Assembly: GCF_009695745.1 (NCBI RefSeq)
Contig: NZ_VUNH01000005.1
Location: 1-64,000, forward strand
Direction: 5' to 3'
Length of the DNA: 64,000 bases
Source: Pyramidobacter porci
GTDB taxonomy: Bacteria; Synergistota; Synergistia; Synergistales; Dethiosulfovibrionaceae
Below the pieces are notes generated by a model. It saw only the letters and a list, made by a program, of their open reading frames with translations. It was not told the origin of the DNA and did not search any database. Every line of letters starts with the position of its first letter. Position 1 is the first letter of the stretch. A program made the position numbers and the translations under genes. Below, one piece after another: positions 20,008 to 28,969 of this stretch.

Positions 20008-21963
20008 CTAGTGCACGCGGCTGCCCAGCGGGATGTCCTCCACGGGGGCGAGCAGCGAGAGCTTTTCCTCGGGCGTGTGGGGCGCGCCGGAGCCGGCGGC
20101 GAGGAGCATGCCGTTGCTCATGACGCCGCACATCTTGGCGGGTTTGAGGTTGGCCACGACGACGATGCGGCGGCCTTCCAGATCCTCGGGCTTGTAAAAA
20201 TCCTTGATACTCGACACGATCACGCGCTTTTCGTAGCCGAGGTCGAGGTCGAGCTTGTAGAGCGAACGCGACTTGGGGACAGGCTCCACGTGGACGATCT
20301 GCGCGACGCGCAGCTCCACCTTGGCGAAGTCGTCGATGGAAATTTCCGGCTCGTGTTCGCCGGGGTCGGCGGCAAGGCCTTTTTTGGCGTTCGCGCGCGC
20401 TTCGGCCTGCTTCTTCCACTCGTCGAGGTCGATGCGGGGATAGAGCACGCCTTCGCCGCGGCGGACGGTCGGGCGCGCTTCGCCCATGCCGCCCCAGCGG
20501 TAGTCGCCGAAGCGCTGGTCTTTCACGTCGCCGCTCAGGCCGAGCTGCGCCCAGATCTTGACGGCGGTCTTGGGCATCACGGGGGCCAGCATCAGCGCGG
20601 CGAGCTTGAGTTCTTCGGCCAGCGTGGCCAGCACGGTGTCGAGACGGTCGGCCAGCGATTCGTCCTTGCCGAGTTTCCACGGCATGGTCTCGTCGATGTA
20701 CTTGTTGGCGCGCCCGATCATGCTCCACAGAGCCTTGAGGGCGTCGTCGAACTGATAGTTGTCCATGAAGGCGCGGTACTCGGCGAAGGCCTCCAAAGCC
20801 TGATCGCGCACTTCCGCGTCGAGGGGTTCGAGCGCCGCGGGCGCGGGCACTGTGCCGCCGCGGTACTTCTCGATCATGGTGACGGTGCGGCTGAGCAGGT
20901 TGCCGAGGTCGTTGGCCAGATCGGAGTTGATGCGCTGCACAAGCGCGAGTTCGGAGAAATCGCCGTCGAGGCCGAAAGTGACCTGGCGCAGCAGGAAGTA
21001 GCGGAACACGTCGGACCCGTAGAGAGCGACCATCTCGTGCGGATCGACGACGTTGCCCTTGGACTTGGACATCTTCTCGCCGTCGCGGGTCCACCAGCCG
21101 TGCGAGTACACGCAGGCGGGCGGCGTCAGGCCGAGAGCGAGCAGCATGATCGGCCAGACGATGCAGTGGAAGCGGATGATGTCCTTGCCGACGAGGTGGT
21201 TGACGACGGGCCAGAACTTTTTCATCTTCGCCTCGTCGCTGCCGTAGCCGCAGGCAGTGAGATAGTTGATGAGGGCGTCGAACCAGACGTAGATGGTGTG
21301 CTCTTCGTCGCCGGGAACGGGGATGCCCCACGGCACGCTGGTGCGCGAGATGGACTGGTCTTTCATGCCCATGCGCAGAAAGCTGACCACCTCGTTGTAG
21401 CGGACTCTCGGCTTGATGGCGTCGGGATGTTCTTCATAGAACTTGAGCAGCCGGTCGGCGTAGGCCGAGGTGCGCAGGAAATAACTTTCCTCCTCCATCT
21501 CCTTGAGCGGGCGGTGGCAGTCGGGGCAGGTGTGGTTCTCGCCCTGGCTGGCTTCGGGCACGTAGGTCTCGCAGGGCACGCAGTACCAGCCCTTGTACGT
21601 TCCCTTGTAGATGTCGCCCTGATCGAGCAGTTTTTTGAAGATCTGCTGTACGACTTTGACGTGGCGCGCTTCGGTGGTGCGGATGAAGTCGTCGTTGCTG
21701 GCGTCGATGAGCGGCAGCAGATCGCGGAAATTCTGCGCCAGCTCGTCGGTGAGCTGCTGCGGCGTCATGCCCTTTTGGGCGGCGCTTTCGCTGACTTTCT
21801 GGCCGTGTTCGTCGGTGCCGGTCAAAAAGAACACGTCGCAGCCGTCCATGCGCTTGTAGCGCGCCATGGCGTCGGCGGCGATGGTCGTGTAGGCGTGCCC
21901 GATGTGGGGCACGTCGTTGACATAATAAATCGGCGTGGTGATGTAGAAATTCTTTTCAGCCAT
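20008..21963 (-). CDS. metG: Methionyl-tRNA synthetase
   Basis: Class I aminoacyl-tRNA synthetase for Met and initiator tRNA, 651 aa. The HIGH motif is PHIGHAYT (near residue 19). The zinc knuckle is CVPC...CPDC (near 127-147), and KMSKSKG is near 298. The C-terminal ~110 residues form the OB-fold tRNA-binding domain (ISIDDFAKVELRVAQI onward), which supports a dimeric enzyme. ATG 21963 begins MAEKNFYITTPIYYV. It lies downstream of rsmI, beyond that gene's terminator, so it likely has its own promoter in the 60 nt between. Confidence 0.97.
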   Translation of the reverse strand: MAEKNFYITTPIYYVNDVPHIGHAYTTIAADAMARYKRMDGCDVFFLTGTDEHGQKVSESAAQKGMTPQQLTDELAQNFRDLLPLIDASNDDFIRTTEARHVKVVQQIFKKLLDQGDIYKGTYKGWYCVPCETYVPEASQGENHTCPDCHRPLKEMEEESYFLRTSAYADRLLKFYEEHPDAIKPRVRYNEVVSFLRMGMKDQSISRTSVPWGIPVPGDEEHTIYVWFDALINYLTACGYGSDEAKMKKFWPVVNHLVGKDIIRFHCIVWPIMLLALGLTPPACVYSHGWWTRDGEKMSKSKGNVVDPHEMVALYGSDVFRYFLLRQVTFGLDGDFSELALVQRINSDLANDLGNLLSRTVTMIEKYRGGTVPAPAALEPLDAEVRDQALEAFAEYRAFMDNYQFDDALKALWSMIGRANKYIDETMPWKLGKDESLADRLDTVLATLAEELKLAALMLAPVMPKTAVKIWAQLGLSGDVKDQRFGDYRWGGMGEARPTVRRGEGVLYPRIDLDEWKKQAEARANAKKGLAADPGEHEPEISIDDFAKVELRVAQIVHVEPVPKSRSLYKLDLDLGYEKRVIVSSIKDFYKPEDLEGRRIVVVANLKPAKMCGVMSNGMLLAAGSGAPHTPEEKLSLLAPVEDIPLGSRVH

Positions 21964-22021
21964 TGTTCATGCCTCCATTGCCTGTAAAAAATGCGGCCGT
22001 CGGGGCCGCTTCATCCCGCGA

Positions 22022-22059
22022 CAAAAAACATTCCGCCGCGATTCCGTACGCGGCGGAAT
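22022..22059 (-). terminator. Intrinsic terminator after rsmI
   Basis: On the minus strand ATTCCGCCGCG and CGCGGCGGAAT pair over 11 bp around an 8-nt loop, followed by GTTTTTTG. It begins 23 nt after the rsmI stop. Confidence 0.85.
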
Positions 22060-22081
22060 GTTTTATTATTGTAACAGATTT

Positions 22082-22897
22082 TCAGCTATGCGGCTCAAGA
22101 AGCCACGATTTGATTTTGTTCTTCGGCATGCCGAACCGCGATGCAAGCTCTTCGGCGATCCGCTTCACGGGGGCCCCTTCGGCGCGCAACCGCAGCGCCT
22201 CTTCCCGCCAGGCGCCGTCGGACGGCGGCGTTTCGGCGGCGCCTTCGACGACGAGGACCAGCTCACCCTTCACGCCATCGGATACCGAAGCGATGATCTC
22301 GGAGAGCGCGCCGCGGCGCGCTTCCTGATAGACTTTGCTGATCTCGCGCACCAGCGCGGCGCGGCGGTCGCCGAGCACGGCGAGGAAGTCTTCGAGCTGC
22401 TTCGCGGCCTTGTGCGGCGAGAGGTAAAAGACCATCGTGTAGGGATGGCCTTTCAGTTTTTCCAGCGCCGCGACGCGCTCGCCCTTTTGGTCGGAAAGGA
22501 AGCCGACGAACGAAAAAGGATGCGGCTCCAGCCCCGACAGCAGCACGGCCGGCACGAAGGCCGTCGCGCCGGGCAGAACGTCGACGGACAGCCCCGCTTC
22601 GACGGCGGCTTTCAAAACGACGTAGCCTGGGTCGGACATGCCGGGCGTGCCGGCGTCGCTGATCACGGCGATCTTTTCGCCGTTGGCGAGGCGCGCCAGC
22701 AGTTCGTCCACGCGGGACTGTTCGTTGAACTTCTGATAGCTCATCAGCGGGCGCTTGATGCCGTAATGGTTCAGCAGCAGGCCGCTGCGGCGCGTGTCCT
22801 CGCAGGCGATCAGGTCGGCGGACTTGAGCTCTTCCAGCGCGCGCAGCGTGATGTCGCCCATGTTGCCGATGGGCGTCGGGATCAGGATCAGCGGCAT
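22082..22897 (-). CDS. rsmI: 16S rRNA (cytidine-1402-2'-O)-methyltransferase
   Basis: RsmI (271 aa) 2'-O-methylates C1402 in the ribosomal P site using SAM. It shows the family hallmarks LILIPTPIGNMGDITLRALE, ACEDTRRSGLLLNHYGI, SDAGTPGMSDPG and PGATAFVPAVLLSGLEPHPF. The true start is ATG 22897 (MPLILIP), with AAGGAAG upstream. The frame runs open 160 codons further but crosses the dispersed repeats at 22.9-23.1 kb and is not protein-like there. It is the last gene of the series that begins with the radical-SAM gene, and is followed by a terminator. Confidence 0.95.
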   Translation of the reverse strand: MPLILIPTPIGNMGDITLRALEELKSADLIACEDTRRSGLLLNHYGIKRPLMSYQKFNEQSRVDELLARLANGEKIAVISDAGTPGMSDPGYVVLKAAVEAGLSVDVLPGATAFVPAVLLSGLEPHPFSFVGFLSDQKGERVAALEKLKGHPYTMVFYLSPHKAAKQLEDFLAVLGDRRAALVREISKVYQEARRGALSEIIASVSDGVKGELVLVVEGAAETPPSDGAWREEALRLRAEGAPVKRIAEELASRFGMPKNKIKSWLLEPHS

Positions 22898-22919
22898 CGT
22901 TCCAGCTTCCTTTCTCTGT

Positions 22920-23078
22920 CGTAAAACAAAAGCCACCGCGGAGACACAGAGAAAAACATCGAACTTAAAAAGAACGCATGGGACAAACGTCACATTTTTC
23001 AGGTTTTTCTTCGTGTCTCCGTGTCTTGGCGGTAGCCTTCGTTTTTCTCCGCTCCGCCGCGGTGGATTTTGTTTTACG
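22920..23078. repeat. Nested dispersed inverted repeats between rsmI and the methyltransferase gene
   Basis: An outer pair, 22920-22941 and 23057-23078, matches at 21 of 22 positions in inverted orientation (CGTAAAACAAAAGCCACCGCGG). Inside are related purine-rich blocks: GGAGACACAGAGAAAAAC on plus (near 22940-22957) and CAAGACACGGAGACACGAAG on minus (near 23009-23028). A similar block occurs at 63596-63618. The right arm supplies the stop codon of the gene ending at 23074. These look like mobile or recombinogenic intergenic repeats. No transposase is present. Confidence 0.65.
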
Positions 23079-23841
23079 GCAGCGGCGGCGCGGGCGCGTA
23101 AAAGCGCCTCAGCTCGGGGGTGTAGTCGCCCTTTTCGTCGTAAATGAACAGCGGCGGCGGCACGGTCACGGCCGCCCCTCCGCTGCGCCGCGCCTCGACG
23201 AGGAACACGGAGGCGTTTTTGCCCGGCGCGGGATGGACCATCAGCAGTTCGCGCGGTTCGAGGCGGCGCGCCCGCAGCAGCGCCAGCGTTTCGGCCAGGC
23301 GCAGCGCGCGCATGACCATGAAGAGGCGGCCGCCGTTTTTCAGCAGGAAGCGCGCCGCGTCGCACACGTCGGTCAGCAAGCACATCTCGCCCTGGCGGGC
23401 CAGCCGGTTCGTTTTCGCCTCGGCGCGGCGGCCGAAGCCGGGGTCTTCATAGGGCGGATTGACGACGACCGCGTCGAAGCTCTGGTGATCGTAGAGGCGG
23501 CGGTGCTCGCGCAGGTCGCCCGTCTCGAAGCGGGCGTTCGCCGTCAGTCCGTTGCGCGCGGCGTTTTCCCGCGCCAGTTCGATCAGCCGGGACTGAACGT
23601 CCAGCCCTTCGAAACGGCTTTGCGGGAAACGTTTTGCCAAGATCAGCGAAACGCCGCCGTGGGCGCAGCCCAGTTCGAGCACGCGCTCGCCGGCGCGCGG
23701 CCGGGCGAAGCCGGCCAGCAGCACCGTGTCCATGTTGACGCGCGGCCCTACGTCGGGCTGACGCATATGCAGAAATCCGTAGAGAATCGCCTCGCCGTCC
23801 GCAGGCGGGGCGATCTCTTTTTTAACGCGGTCTAGTCCCAT
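23074..23841 (-). CDS. tRNA1(Val) (adenine-37-N6)-methyltransferase-like protein
   Basis: A 255-aa class I SAM methyltransferase of the TrmN6/YfiC family, which N6-methylates A37 of tRNA1(Val). The SAM loop is VLELGCAHGGVSLILAKR (near residue 53), and the catalytic NPPY is in VVVNPPYEDP (near 125). NxPPY enzymes also modify rRNA or proteins, so the substrate is likely but not proven. The start ATG 23841 lies inside the last codons of smc (10-nt overlap). The C-terminal residues and stop codon run into the right arm of the dispersed inverted repeat, so the end may have been remodelled. Confidence 0.82.
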   Translation of the reverse strand: MGLDRVKKEIAPPADGEAILYGFLHMRQPDVGPRVNMDTVLLAGFARPRAGERVLELGCAHGGVSLILAKRFPQSRFEGLDVQSRLIELARENAARNGLTANARFETGDLREHRRLYDHQSFDAVVVNPPYEDPGFGRRAEAKTNRLARQGEMCLLTDVCDAARFLLKNGGRLFMVMRALRLAETLALLRARRLEPRELLMVHPAPGKNASVFLVEARRSGGAAVTVPPPLFIYDEKGDYTPELRRFYAPAPPLP

Positions 23842-26800
23842 TGGTCTACCTTGACGGAAACGATCTGCGACAGCCCGGGTTCGGACATGGTGACGCCGTA
23901 CATCACTTCGGCGTGTTCCATGGTCTGGCGGCGGTGGGTCATGGCGATCACCTGCAGGTTCTTCGAGTAATCGGCCACCATCTGTGCGAAGCGCGTCAGA
24001 TTGGCCTCGTCGAGCGCCGCGTCCACTTCGTCGAGCACGGCCAGCGGCACTTTGGCCACTTCCATAGAGGCGAACAGCAGCGACAGCGCCGTCAGCGACT
24101 GTTCGCCGCCGGAAAGCTGGGCGAGGAACAGCGGCTTCTTTCCGGGCGGACGGGCGACGATCTCCACGCCGGCTTCCCAAAGGTCCATTTCTTCCTGCGC
24201 TTTCAGATGGGCTTCGCCGCCGCCGAAAAGGCGCTGGAACAGTTCGTCGAAGCGGCGGTCGATCTTCACGAGCGCGCCGTTGAACATCGTTCCCGCCTGT
24301 TTGTCGGTGCCGGCGATCAGGCCGCGCAGTTCGTCCATGCCCTGCTGCACGTCCTTGAGCTGGCCGCCGAGGAAGTCGAGGCGTTCGGCCAGCGACTGCT
24401 CTTCCGACAGCGCGCCCATGTTCACGTCGCCGAGTTCCTTGAGCGAGCGCTCCACGTAGCGGCAGCTGTTCTCGAGCTTGTCGACGCTCTCGTCGCCGGG
24501 GACGAAATCCGCCGGATAGGGATATTTCTCCTCGTTGTCGGCGATCAGGCTGTCAAGGCGCTCGCGGGACTTTTCGATCTCATTGCGGGCCATCAGCTCG
24601 TCGCGGGTGAGCGCGTCGAACGCGGTCTGGGCGCGTTGGCTGCGCAGCAGCTGGCGCTCCATGCGCCGCGCCGCGTCAGCGTTGTGCTTGTCCAGCTCGG
24701 CGATCTGATCTTGCACGGCTCGTTTTTCGGCCTCGCGCCCGGCCTTTTCCTTCAAGATCGTTTCCTGCCGCCCGGCCAGTTCGGCCAGCTTTTGCACGAT
24801 GCGCCGCGACTCCTCGGAGTTGGCGCTGAGCGCGCGGCGCAGGTCGCTCACGGCGCGCACGCTCTTTTCCAGTTCGCCCTTTTTGGCCGTCAGGCGTTCG
24901 CCGGTCAGCAGCCCCTGCGTGCGCAGCTCGGCAAGGCGGGCGCTTTCGGCGTCGTCGCCGGCGGACAGCGGCAGGGCGTCGATCCCGGCGCGGGCCTGGG
25001 CGGCGCTTTCGCGCATCTTTTTCGCCTCGGCGCGGCAGTGGTCGATGCGCTCCGCCGAATTGCTGTCTTCCTGAAGCAGAGCGTTCAGTTCCTCGGTCTG
25101 CTCGCGCAGGGCGCGGCGCAGCGCTTCGGTCCGCGATTTCTGTTCGGAAGCGGCGGCGCGCTGTTTTTCCAGCGCTTCTCCGGCTTTCGCCTCGGCGCGC
25201 TCGGCCGCTTCGAGGGCGTTGGCGATCTCCGACTGCGCTTTTTTGTCGGCGGCGATCCGTTTTTCCGTCTCGTCGATCATGTTGCGCAGCGTGATCGCTC
25301 CCGCGGAACGGGCGTTCTTGCCGCCGCTGACGGTGCCGGAAGGCGAAAAAACTTCGCCGTCGAGCGTGACGATCGGGTAACGCGCCGTCGCCGCCAGACG
25401 CGCGCCGGTGTCGTAATCCTTGACGACCAGCAGGTCGCCGAGCAGGTGCTCCATGGCTGGCAGCCAGCGTTTGTCCGGAGCGACCAGATCGATGGCCCAG
25501 CCCAGCACGCCGCTTCCCGCGGGCGCTTTCCCCGGCCGGGGACTGCGGCAGCGCTCCAAAGGCAAAAATGTCGCGCGCCCGCCGCTGCGTTCTTTGAGCA
25601 GATCGATGCCGACGCGGGCCTGCGCCATCGTGTCGACGAGCAGCCAGTACTGGCGGCCGCCCAGATAGGCTTCGAGGCAGGGAGCCAGCGAGCCGTCGCA
25701 GGAAAAGCCTTCGACGGCGGGGATCGTCTCGATCTTCAGACGCCCGAGCTTGACGGCGGAGAGCACCATCTGCACGGGGCGCGGATAAAGCCCCGCTTCG
25801 GCGCGCTGCAAAAGGCTGTCGAGTTCGGCCTCGCCCTTGGCGATGGAGCGGCGCACGCTCTGGGCGCGGATCGCCATCTCCTGGCTCTGGGCCGCCGCCT
25901 CGCCGCGTTTTTTCTCCAGCTGTTCGAGCGCGTCTTCGAGCGCTTCCAGCGCCTCGTCGGACTCGGTCATTTTCGAGACCATTCCGTCGCGTTTGGCGCG
26001 CAGGTCGTCGAGCACGGCGGAGCGCTCGCGGCTTTGCAGGCCCAGCGTTTCGGCGCGGGCTTCCATCTGCCGCGCTTCTTCCAGCAGGCCGGCTTCGCGT
26101 TCCAGCAGTTCCCGACGTTTGCGGCGCGTCTCTTCCAGCGCGGCGTCGCGGCTTGCCAAGCGGTCTTCCAAATCGTGGATCTGCACGTCCAGCGACGACG
26201 ACTCCTGCGTCAGCCGGCCGGCCTGGACAGCCAGCTCGCTGCGCAGAATTTCTTCTTTTTTCAGCTGTTCTTCAAGACGGTCGCGCTCTTCGCTGGCGCG
26301 GCGCGCCGCGAATTCGCTCTCGCTCTTTTCCGCGTTGAGCGCCATCTCGCGGCGCAGCGCGTCGTCGAGGCGCGGCGTCAGTTCCTCCAATTCGTCGTTC
26401 AGCTCGCCGCGGCGACGCGCGTATTCGCTGCCCCGGGCGCGCAGGCGTTCGAGGGCGTTTTTCCACAACGACGCCCAGCGTTCCGCCGACTCGAGCTGCG
26501 AGGCGGCCTCTTCATGCTTCCGTCCGAGCGTTTCTAGCCGCGTTTCTTCGTTGCAGCGCCGATAATGATACAGAACGCGGCGCAGGTCTTCGAGGCGTTC
26601 CTGATAGTCTTTGGCCTTGCGCGCGCTTTGAAGATCCGGCGCGATCTCCTCGCGGCGCGCCCGCAGCTCGCCCATCAGTGTGTGCAGGCGCAGCAGCTCG
26701 TCGCCGGACTGTTTCAGCTCGTCGAGGGCGGCGTCGCGTTTTTTGCGGTACAGGTCGATGCCGAAGAGTTCTTCCAGCTGCAGGCGGCGCTGGAACGGCT

Positions 26801-27233
26801 TCTGCAGGACGGCCGCGCCCACTTCGCCCTGACCGATGAAGGCCGAACGGTCGCCCTCGAGACGCCACTGCTGTTTGAACTGCGTCAGATCCTGGATGCG
26901 CATGCGGGCGCCGTTGACGTAAACCGTCCCGCCCGCGGCGTCAAGATGGCGGCGCAGACTGCCGCGGGCGCCGCCGTCGTTGAGATCGAGCGTCACGTCG
27001 GTCTCGGACGCCTCGGAAAGGCCGGCCGATCCCTGAAAGATCAGGTCGCTCTGGCGGGTGATGCGCAGACGGGCCGCACCGCTCTCGCCGAGAACCCAGC
27101 GCAGCCCGTCCAGAATGTTGCTCTTGCCGCTGCCGTTCGGGCCCACGATGGCCGTGAAGCCCGGCGCGAAAGGAAGCTCGTGCGTGCCGCCAAAACTTTT
27201 GAAATTTTTAAGGGTCAGTCGTTCGATAAACAA
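23832..27233 (-). CDS. smc: Chromosome segregation protein SMC
   Basis: The condensin ATPase (1,133 aa) that organises and segregates the nucleoid with ScpA/ScpB. The N-terminal ATPase lobe has Walker A GPNGSGKSNILDGLRWVLGE (residues ~32-51). Two long coiled coils (~170-480 and ~640-940) flank a hinge domain. The C-terminal lobe carries LSGGEQSLTALSLLFA and the Walker B LAVLDEVDAALDEAN. It starts with TTG 27233 (MFIERLTLKNFKSF), with GGAGA upstream, overlaps the end of rng by 26 nt and the next methyltransferase by 10 nt. A parS site lies 1.6 kb upstream of its start, consistent with ParB-loaded SMC. Confidence 0.97.
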   Translation of the reverse strand: MFIERLTLKNFKSFGGTHELPFAPGFTAIVGPNGSGKSNILDGLRWVLGESGAARLRITRQSDLIFQGSAGLSEASETDVTLDLNDGGARGSLRRHLDAAGGTVYVNGARMRIQDLTQFKQQWRLEGDRSAFIGQGEVGAAVLQKPFQRRLQLEELFGIDLYRKKRDAALDELKQSGDELLRLHTLMGELRARREEIAPDLQSARKAKDYQERLEDLRRVLYHYRRCNEETRLETLGRKHEEAASQLESAERWASLWKNALERLRARGSEYARRRGELNDELEELTPRLDDALRREMALNAEKSESEFAARRASEERDRLEEQLKKEEILRSELAVQAGRLTQESSSLDVQIHDLEDRLASRDAALEETRRKRRELLEREAGLLEEARQMEARAETLGLQSRERSAVLDDLRAKRDGMVSKMTESDEALEALEDALEQLEKKRGEAAAQSQEMAIRAQSVRRSIAKGEAELDSLLQRAEAGLYPRPVQMVLSAVKLGRLKIETIPAVEGFSCDGSLAPCLEAYLGGRQYWLLVDTMAQARVGIDLLKERSGGRATFLPLERCRSPRPGKAPAGSGVLGWAIDLVAPDKRWLPAMEHLLGDLLVVKDYDTGARLAATARYPIVTLDGEVFSPSGTVSGGKNARSAGAITLRNMIDETEKRIAADKKAQSEIANALEAAERAEAKAGEALEKQRAAASEQKSRTEALRRALREQTEELNALLQEDSNSAERIDHCRAEAKKMRESAAQARAGIDALPLSAGDDAESARLAELRTQGLLTGERLTAKKGELEKSVRAVSDLRRALSANSEESRRIVQKLAELAGRQETILKEKAGREAEKRAVQDQIAELDKHNADAARRMERQLLRSQRAQTAFDALTRDELMARNEIEKSRERLDSLIADNEEKYPYPADFVPGDESVDKLENSCRYVERSLKELGDVNMGALSEEQSLAERLDFLGGQLKDVQQGMDELRGLIAGTDKQAGTMFNGALVKIDRRFDELFQRLFGGGEAHLKAQEEMDLWEAGVEIVARPPGKKPLFLAQLSGGEQSLTALSLLFASMEVAKVPLAVLDEVDAALDEANLTRFAQMVADYSKNLQVIAMTHRRQTMEHAEVMYGVTMSEPGLSQIVSVKVDQWD

Positions 27234-28710
27234 CGCTGGTATCTCCTCTGCTGCGCATCAGTTCGAGGCGCGATTCAATGCTGTTCAGCGAGCCCTGCAG
27301 GTCGAGGCGGAATTTTTCCAGCGGCATGTCCAGCCGCCCGCGCAAAAAAATTTTCCGGCCGAACGTCTCTTCCCACAGACTCAGGTAGACCTGCGCCGCG
27401 TAAGCCGCCACCGATTCGTTGACGTCCACGAGCACGGCCTCGGCGCGTCCGGAAAGGAAGACCTTGCGGATGAAGCGCTTCAGCATCAGCGCCAGCGAAT
27501 CCTCCTTCAGCACCCGCGAACCGGAGCCGCACAGCGGGCAAGGACGCGTCAGCACCGATCTCAGATCGGCCCGTGCGCGCTTGCGCGTCATCTCCACCAG
27601 GCCAAGCTGAGAGATCCCGTAGACGCGCACGCGGCAGCGATCCGCCGCGAAGACCTCGTCAAGTTTCGCCAGCAGCGCCTTTTTGTCCTCTTCCGGCTCC
27701 ATGTCGATAAAATCGACGACGACGATGCCGCCGATGGAGCGCAGCTTCAGCTGCCAAGCGATCTCTTCGGCCGCTTCGAGGTTAGTGGCCAGCACCGTCT
27801 CGCGCAAATTATGCCCGCCGGTGTACTTGCCCGTGTTCACGTCGATCACCGTCAGCGCTTCCGTCTGATCGACGACGAGATAAGCGCCGGACTTGAGCCA
27901 GACCTTGTTGTCCAGCAGCGCGTCGATTTCCTTTTCGACGTCGTAATATTCGAACAGCGGGATGTTGCTGCGGTGGAATCCCAGCGCCGGCGTTTTCTCC
28001 GCGGCGCTGTAACGTTCCAGATAATCGCCGACGCGGTCGTATTCCTCCTGATTGTCGACGACGATCTGCGACACTTCGGAGCTCAGCTCGTCGCGCAGCA
28101 CGCGCCCGACCAGTCCCATGTCCTTGTAGAGCAGACAGGGAGCCGTTTGCTTGGCGGCGCTGTCCTCGATGTCGCGCCAGAGCTTTTTCAGCCGCTCGAA
28201 ATCGTCGGCCAGCGCGTCGGCGTCTACGCCTTCCGAGGCCGTGCGCAAAATCACGCCGTAACCGGCCGTGTCCAAGGCGCGGATTGCCTCCTTGAGACGG
28301 CCTCGCTCCTCTTCCTTGACGATGCGTTTGGACACCCCCACGTCGCGGCCGCCGGGCACGAGCACAAGATAGCGCCCGGGCAGCGAAATGCGCGCAGTCA
28401 CGCGGGCGCCCTTGTTCTTGCGCGCCGTCTTGACGACCTGCACCAGCACTTCGCCGTTCTGCTGCACCTTCACGCCGCGCGCGTCGTTCAGATAAAGAAA
28501 ACCGTTCCGTCCGTCGCCGAGGCCGACGAACGCCGCGTTCATGCCGGGCAGAACGCTTTCCACGCGCGCTTTGTATATTTCCCCGCTCTTCTGGCATTCC
28601 CACATCCGTTCGACGAAGAGCTCGCTCAGGCGGCCGTTTTCCACGATCGCCACGCGGGCTTCTTCAGGGTCGATGGTGTTCGCCAGGATGAGTATATCCG
28701 GCTGGTTCAT
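27208..28710 (-). CDS. rng: Ribonuclease G (RNase E/G family)
   Basis: A single-strand endoribonuclease of the E/G family (500 aa) acting in 5' processing of 16S rRNA and mRNA decay. It has an N-terminal S1 domain (~residues 35-120), catalytic DNase-I-like subdomain acids in VIDVNTGKY and VVVDFIDM, and the zinc-link CPLCG near 405. There is no long C-terminal scaffold, so it is the G rather than the E type. ATG 28710 has GGAGG 7 nt upstream; 42 extra in-frame codons upstream are unsupported. The order radical SAM, DUF2344, rng recurs in many bacteria, often followed by rplU-rpmA. Here smc follows instead. Confidence 0.93.
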   Translation of the reverse strand: MNQPDILILANTIDPEEARVAIVENGRLSELFVERMWECQKSGEIYKARVESVLPGMNAAFVGLGDGRNGFLYLNDARGVKVQQNGEVLVQVVKTARKNKGARVTARISLPGRYLVLVPGGRDVGVSKRIVKEEERGRLKEAIRALDTAGYGVILRTASEGVDADALADDFERLKKLWRDIEDSAAKQTAPCLLYKDMGLVGRVLRDELSSEVSQIVVDNQEEYDRVGDYLERYSAAEKTPALGFHRSNIPLFEYYDVEKEIDALLDNKVWLKSGAYLVVDQTEALTVIDVNTGKYTGGHNLRETVLATNLEAAEEIAWQLKLRSIGGIVVVDFIDMEPEEDKKALLAKLDEVFAADRCRVRVYGISQLGLVEMTRKRARADLRSVLTRPCPLCGSGSRVLKEDSLALMLKRFIRKVFLSGRAEAVLVDVNESVAAYAAQVYLSLWEETFGRKIFLRGRLDMPLEKFRLDLQGSLNSIESRLELMRSRGDTSVVYRTTDP

Positions 28711-28828
28711 TTCCACGCCTCCGAAAATACAGGATTTTATCGAAAACCGCCTGGAGCGAAAGCCGCCGCGGCGCGAAAAAAGCGCATGAAAATTTGCGCC
28801 CGCGTCCGGCCGGATTTTCCGCGCGTCA

Positions 28829-28844
28829 TGTTCCACGTGGAACG
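28829..28844. promoter_or_regulatory. parS site (15 of 16 palindrome positions)
   Basis: TGTTCCACGTGGAACG matches the bacterial ParB-binding consensus TGTTNCACGTGNAACA except at the last base. It lies in the 259-nt gap between the DUF2344 gene and rng, not in a coding region. A second, perfect site is at 57126. Confidence 0.8.
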
Positions 28845-28969
28845 TTACGCCTCAAAACGAGCCGCCGAGACCGTTCATGCTATGTGCTTTTTGTTTCATG
28901 CCGTCGCCGGCGCTCCGTTTTTCGCCGCGGGAATTTTTTCAGGAAGCGGAGGTCTTCGTTTCCGGCGGT

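Noticed and set aside
22898-23383. Long N-terminal extension of rsmI
   Set aside because: It passes through dispersed repeats and the methyltransferase gene in another frame. The RsmI family starts at MPLILIPTPIGN, with a ribosome site.
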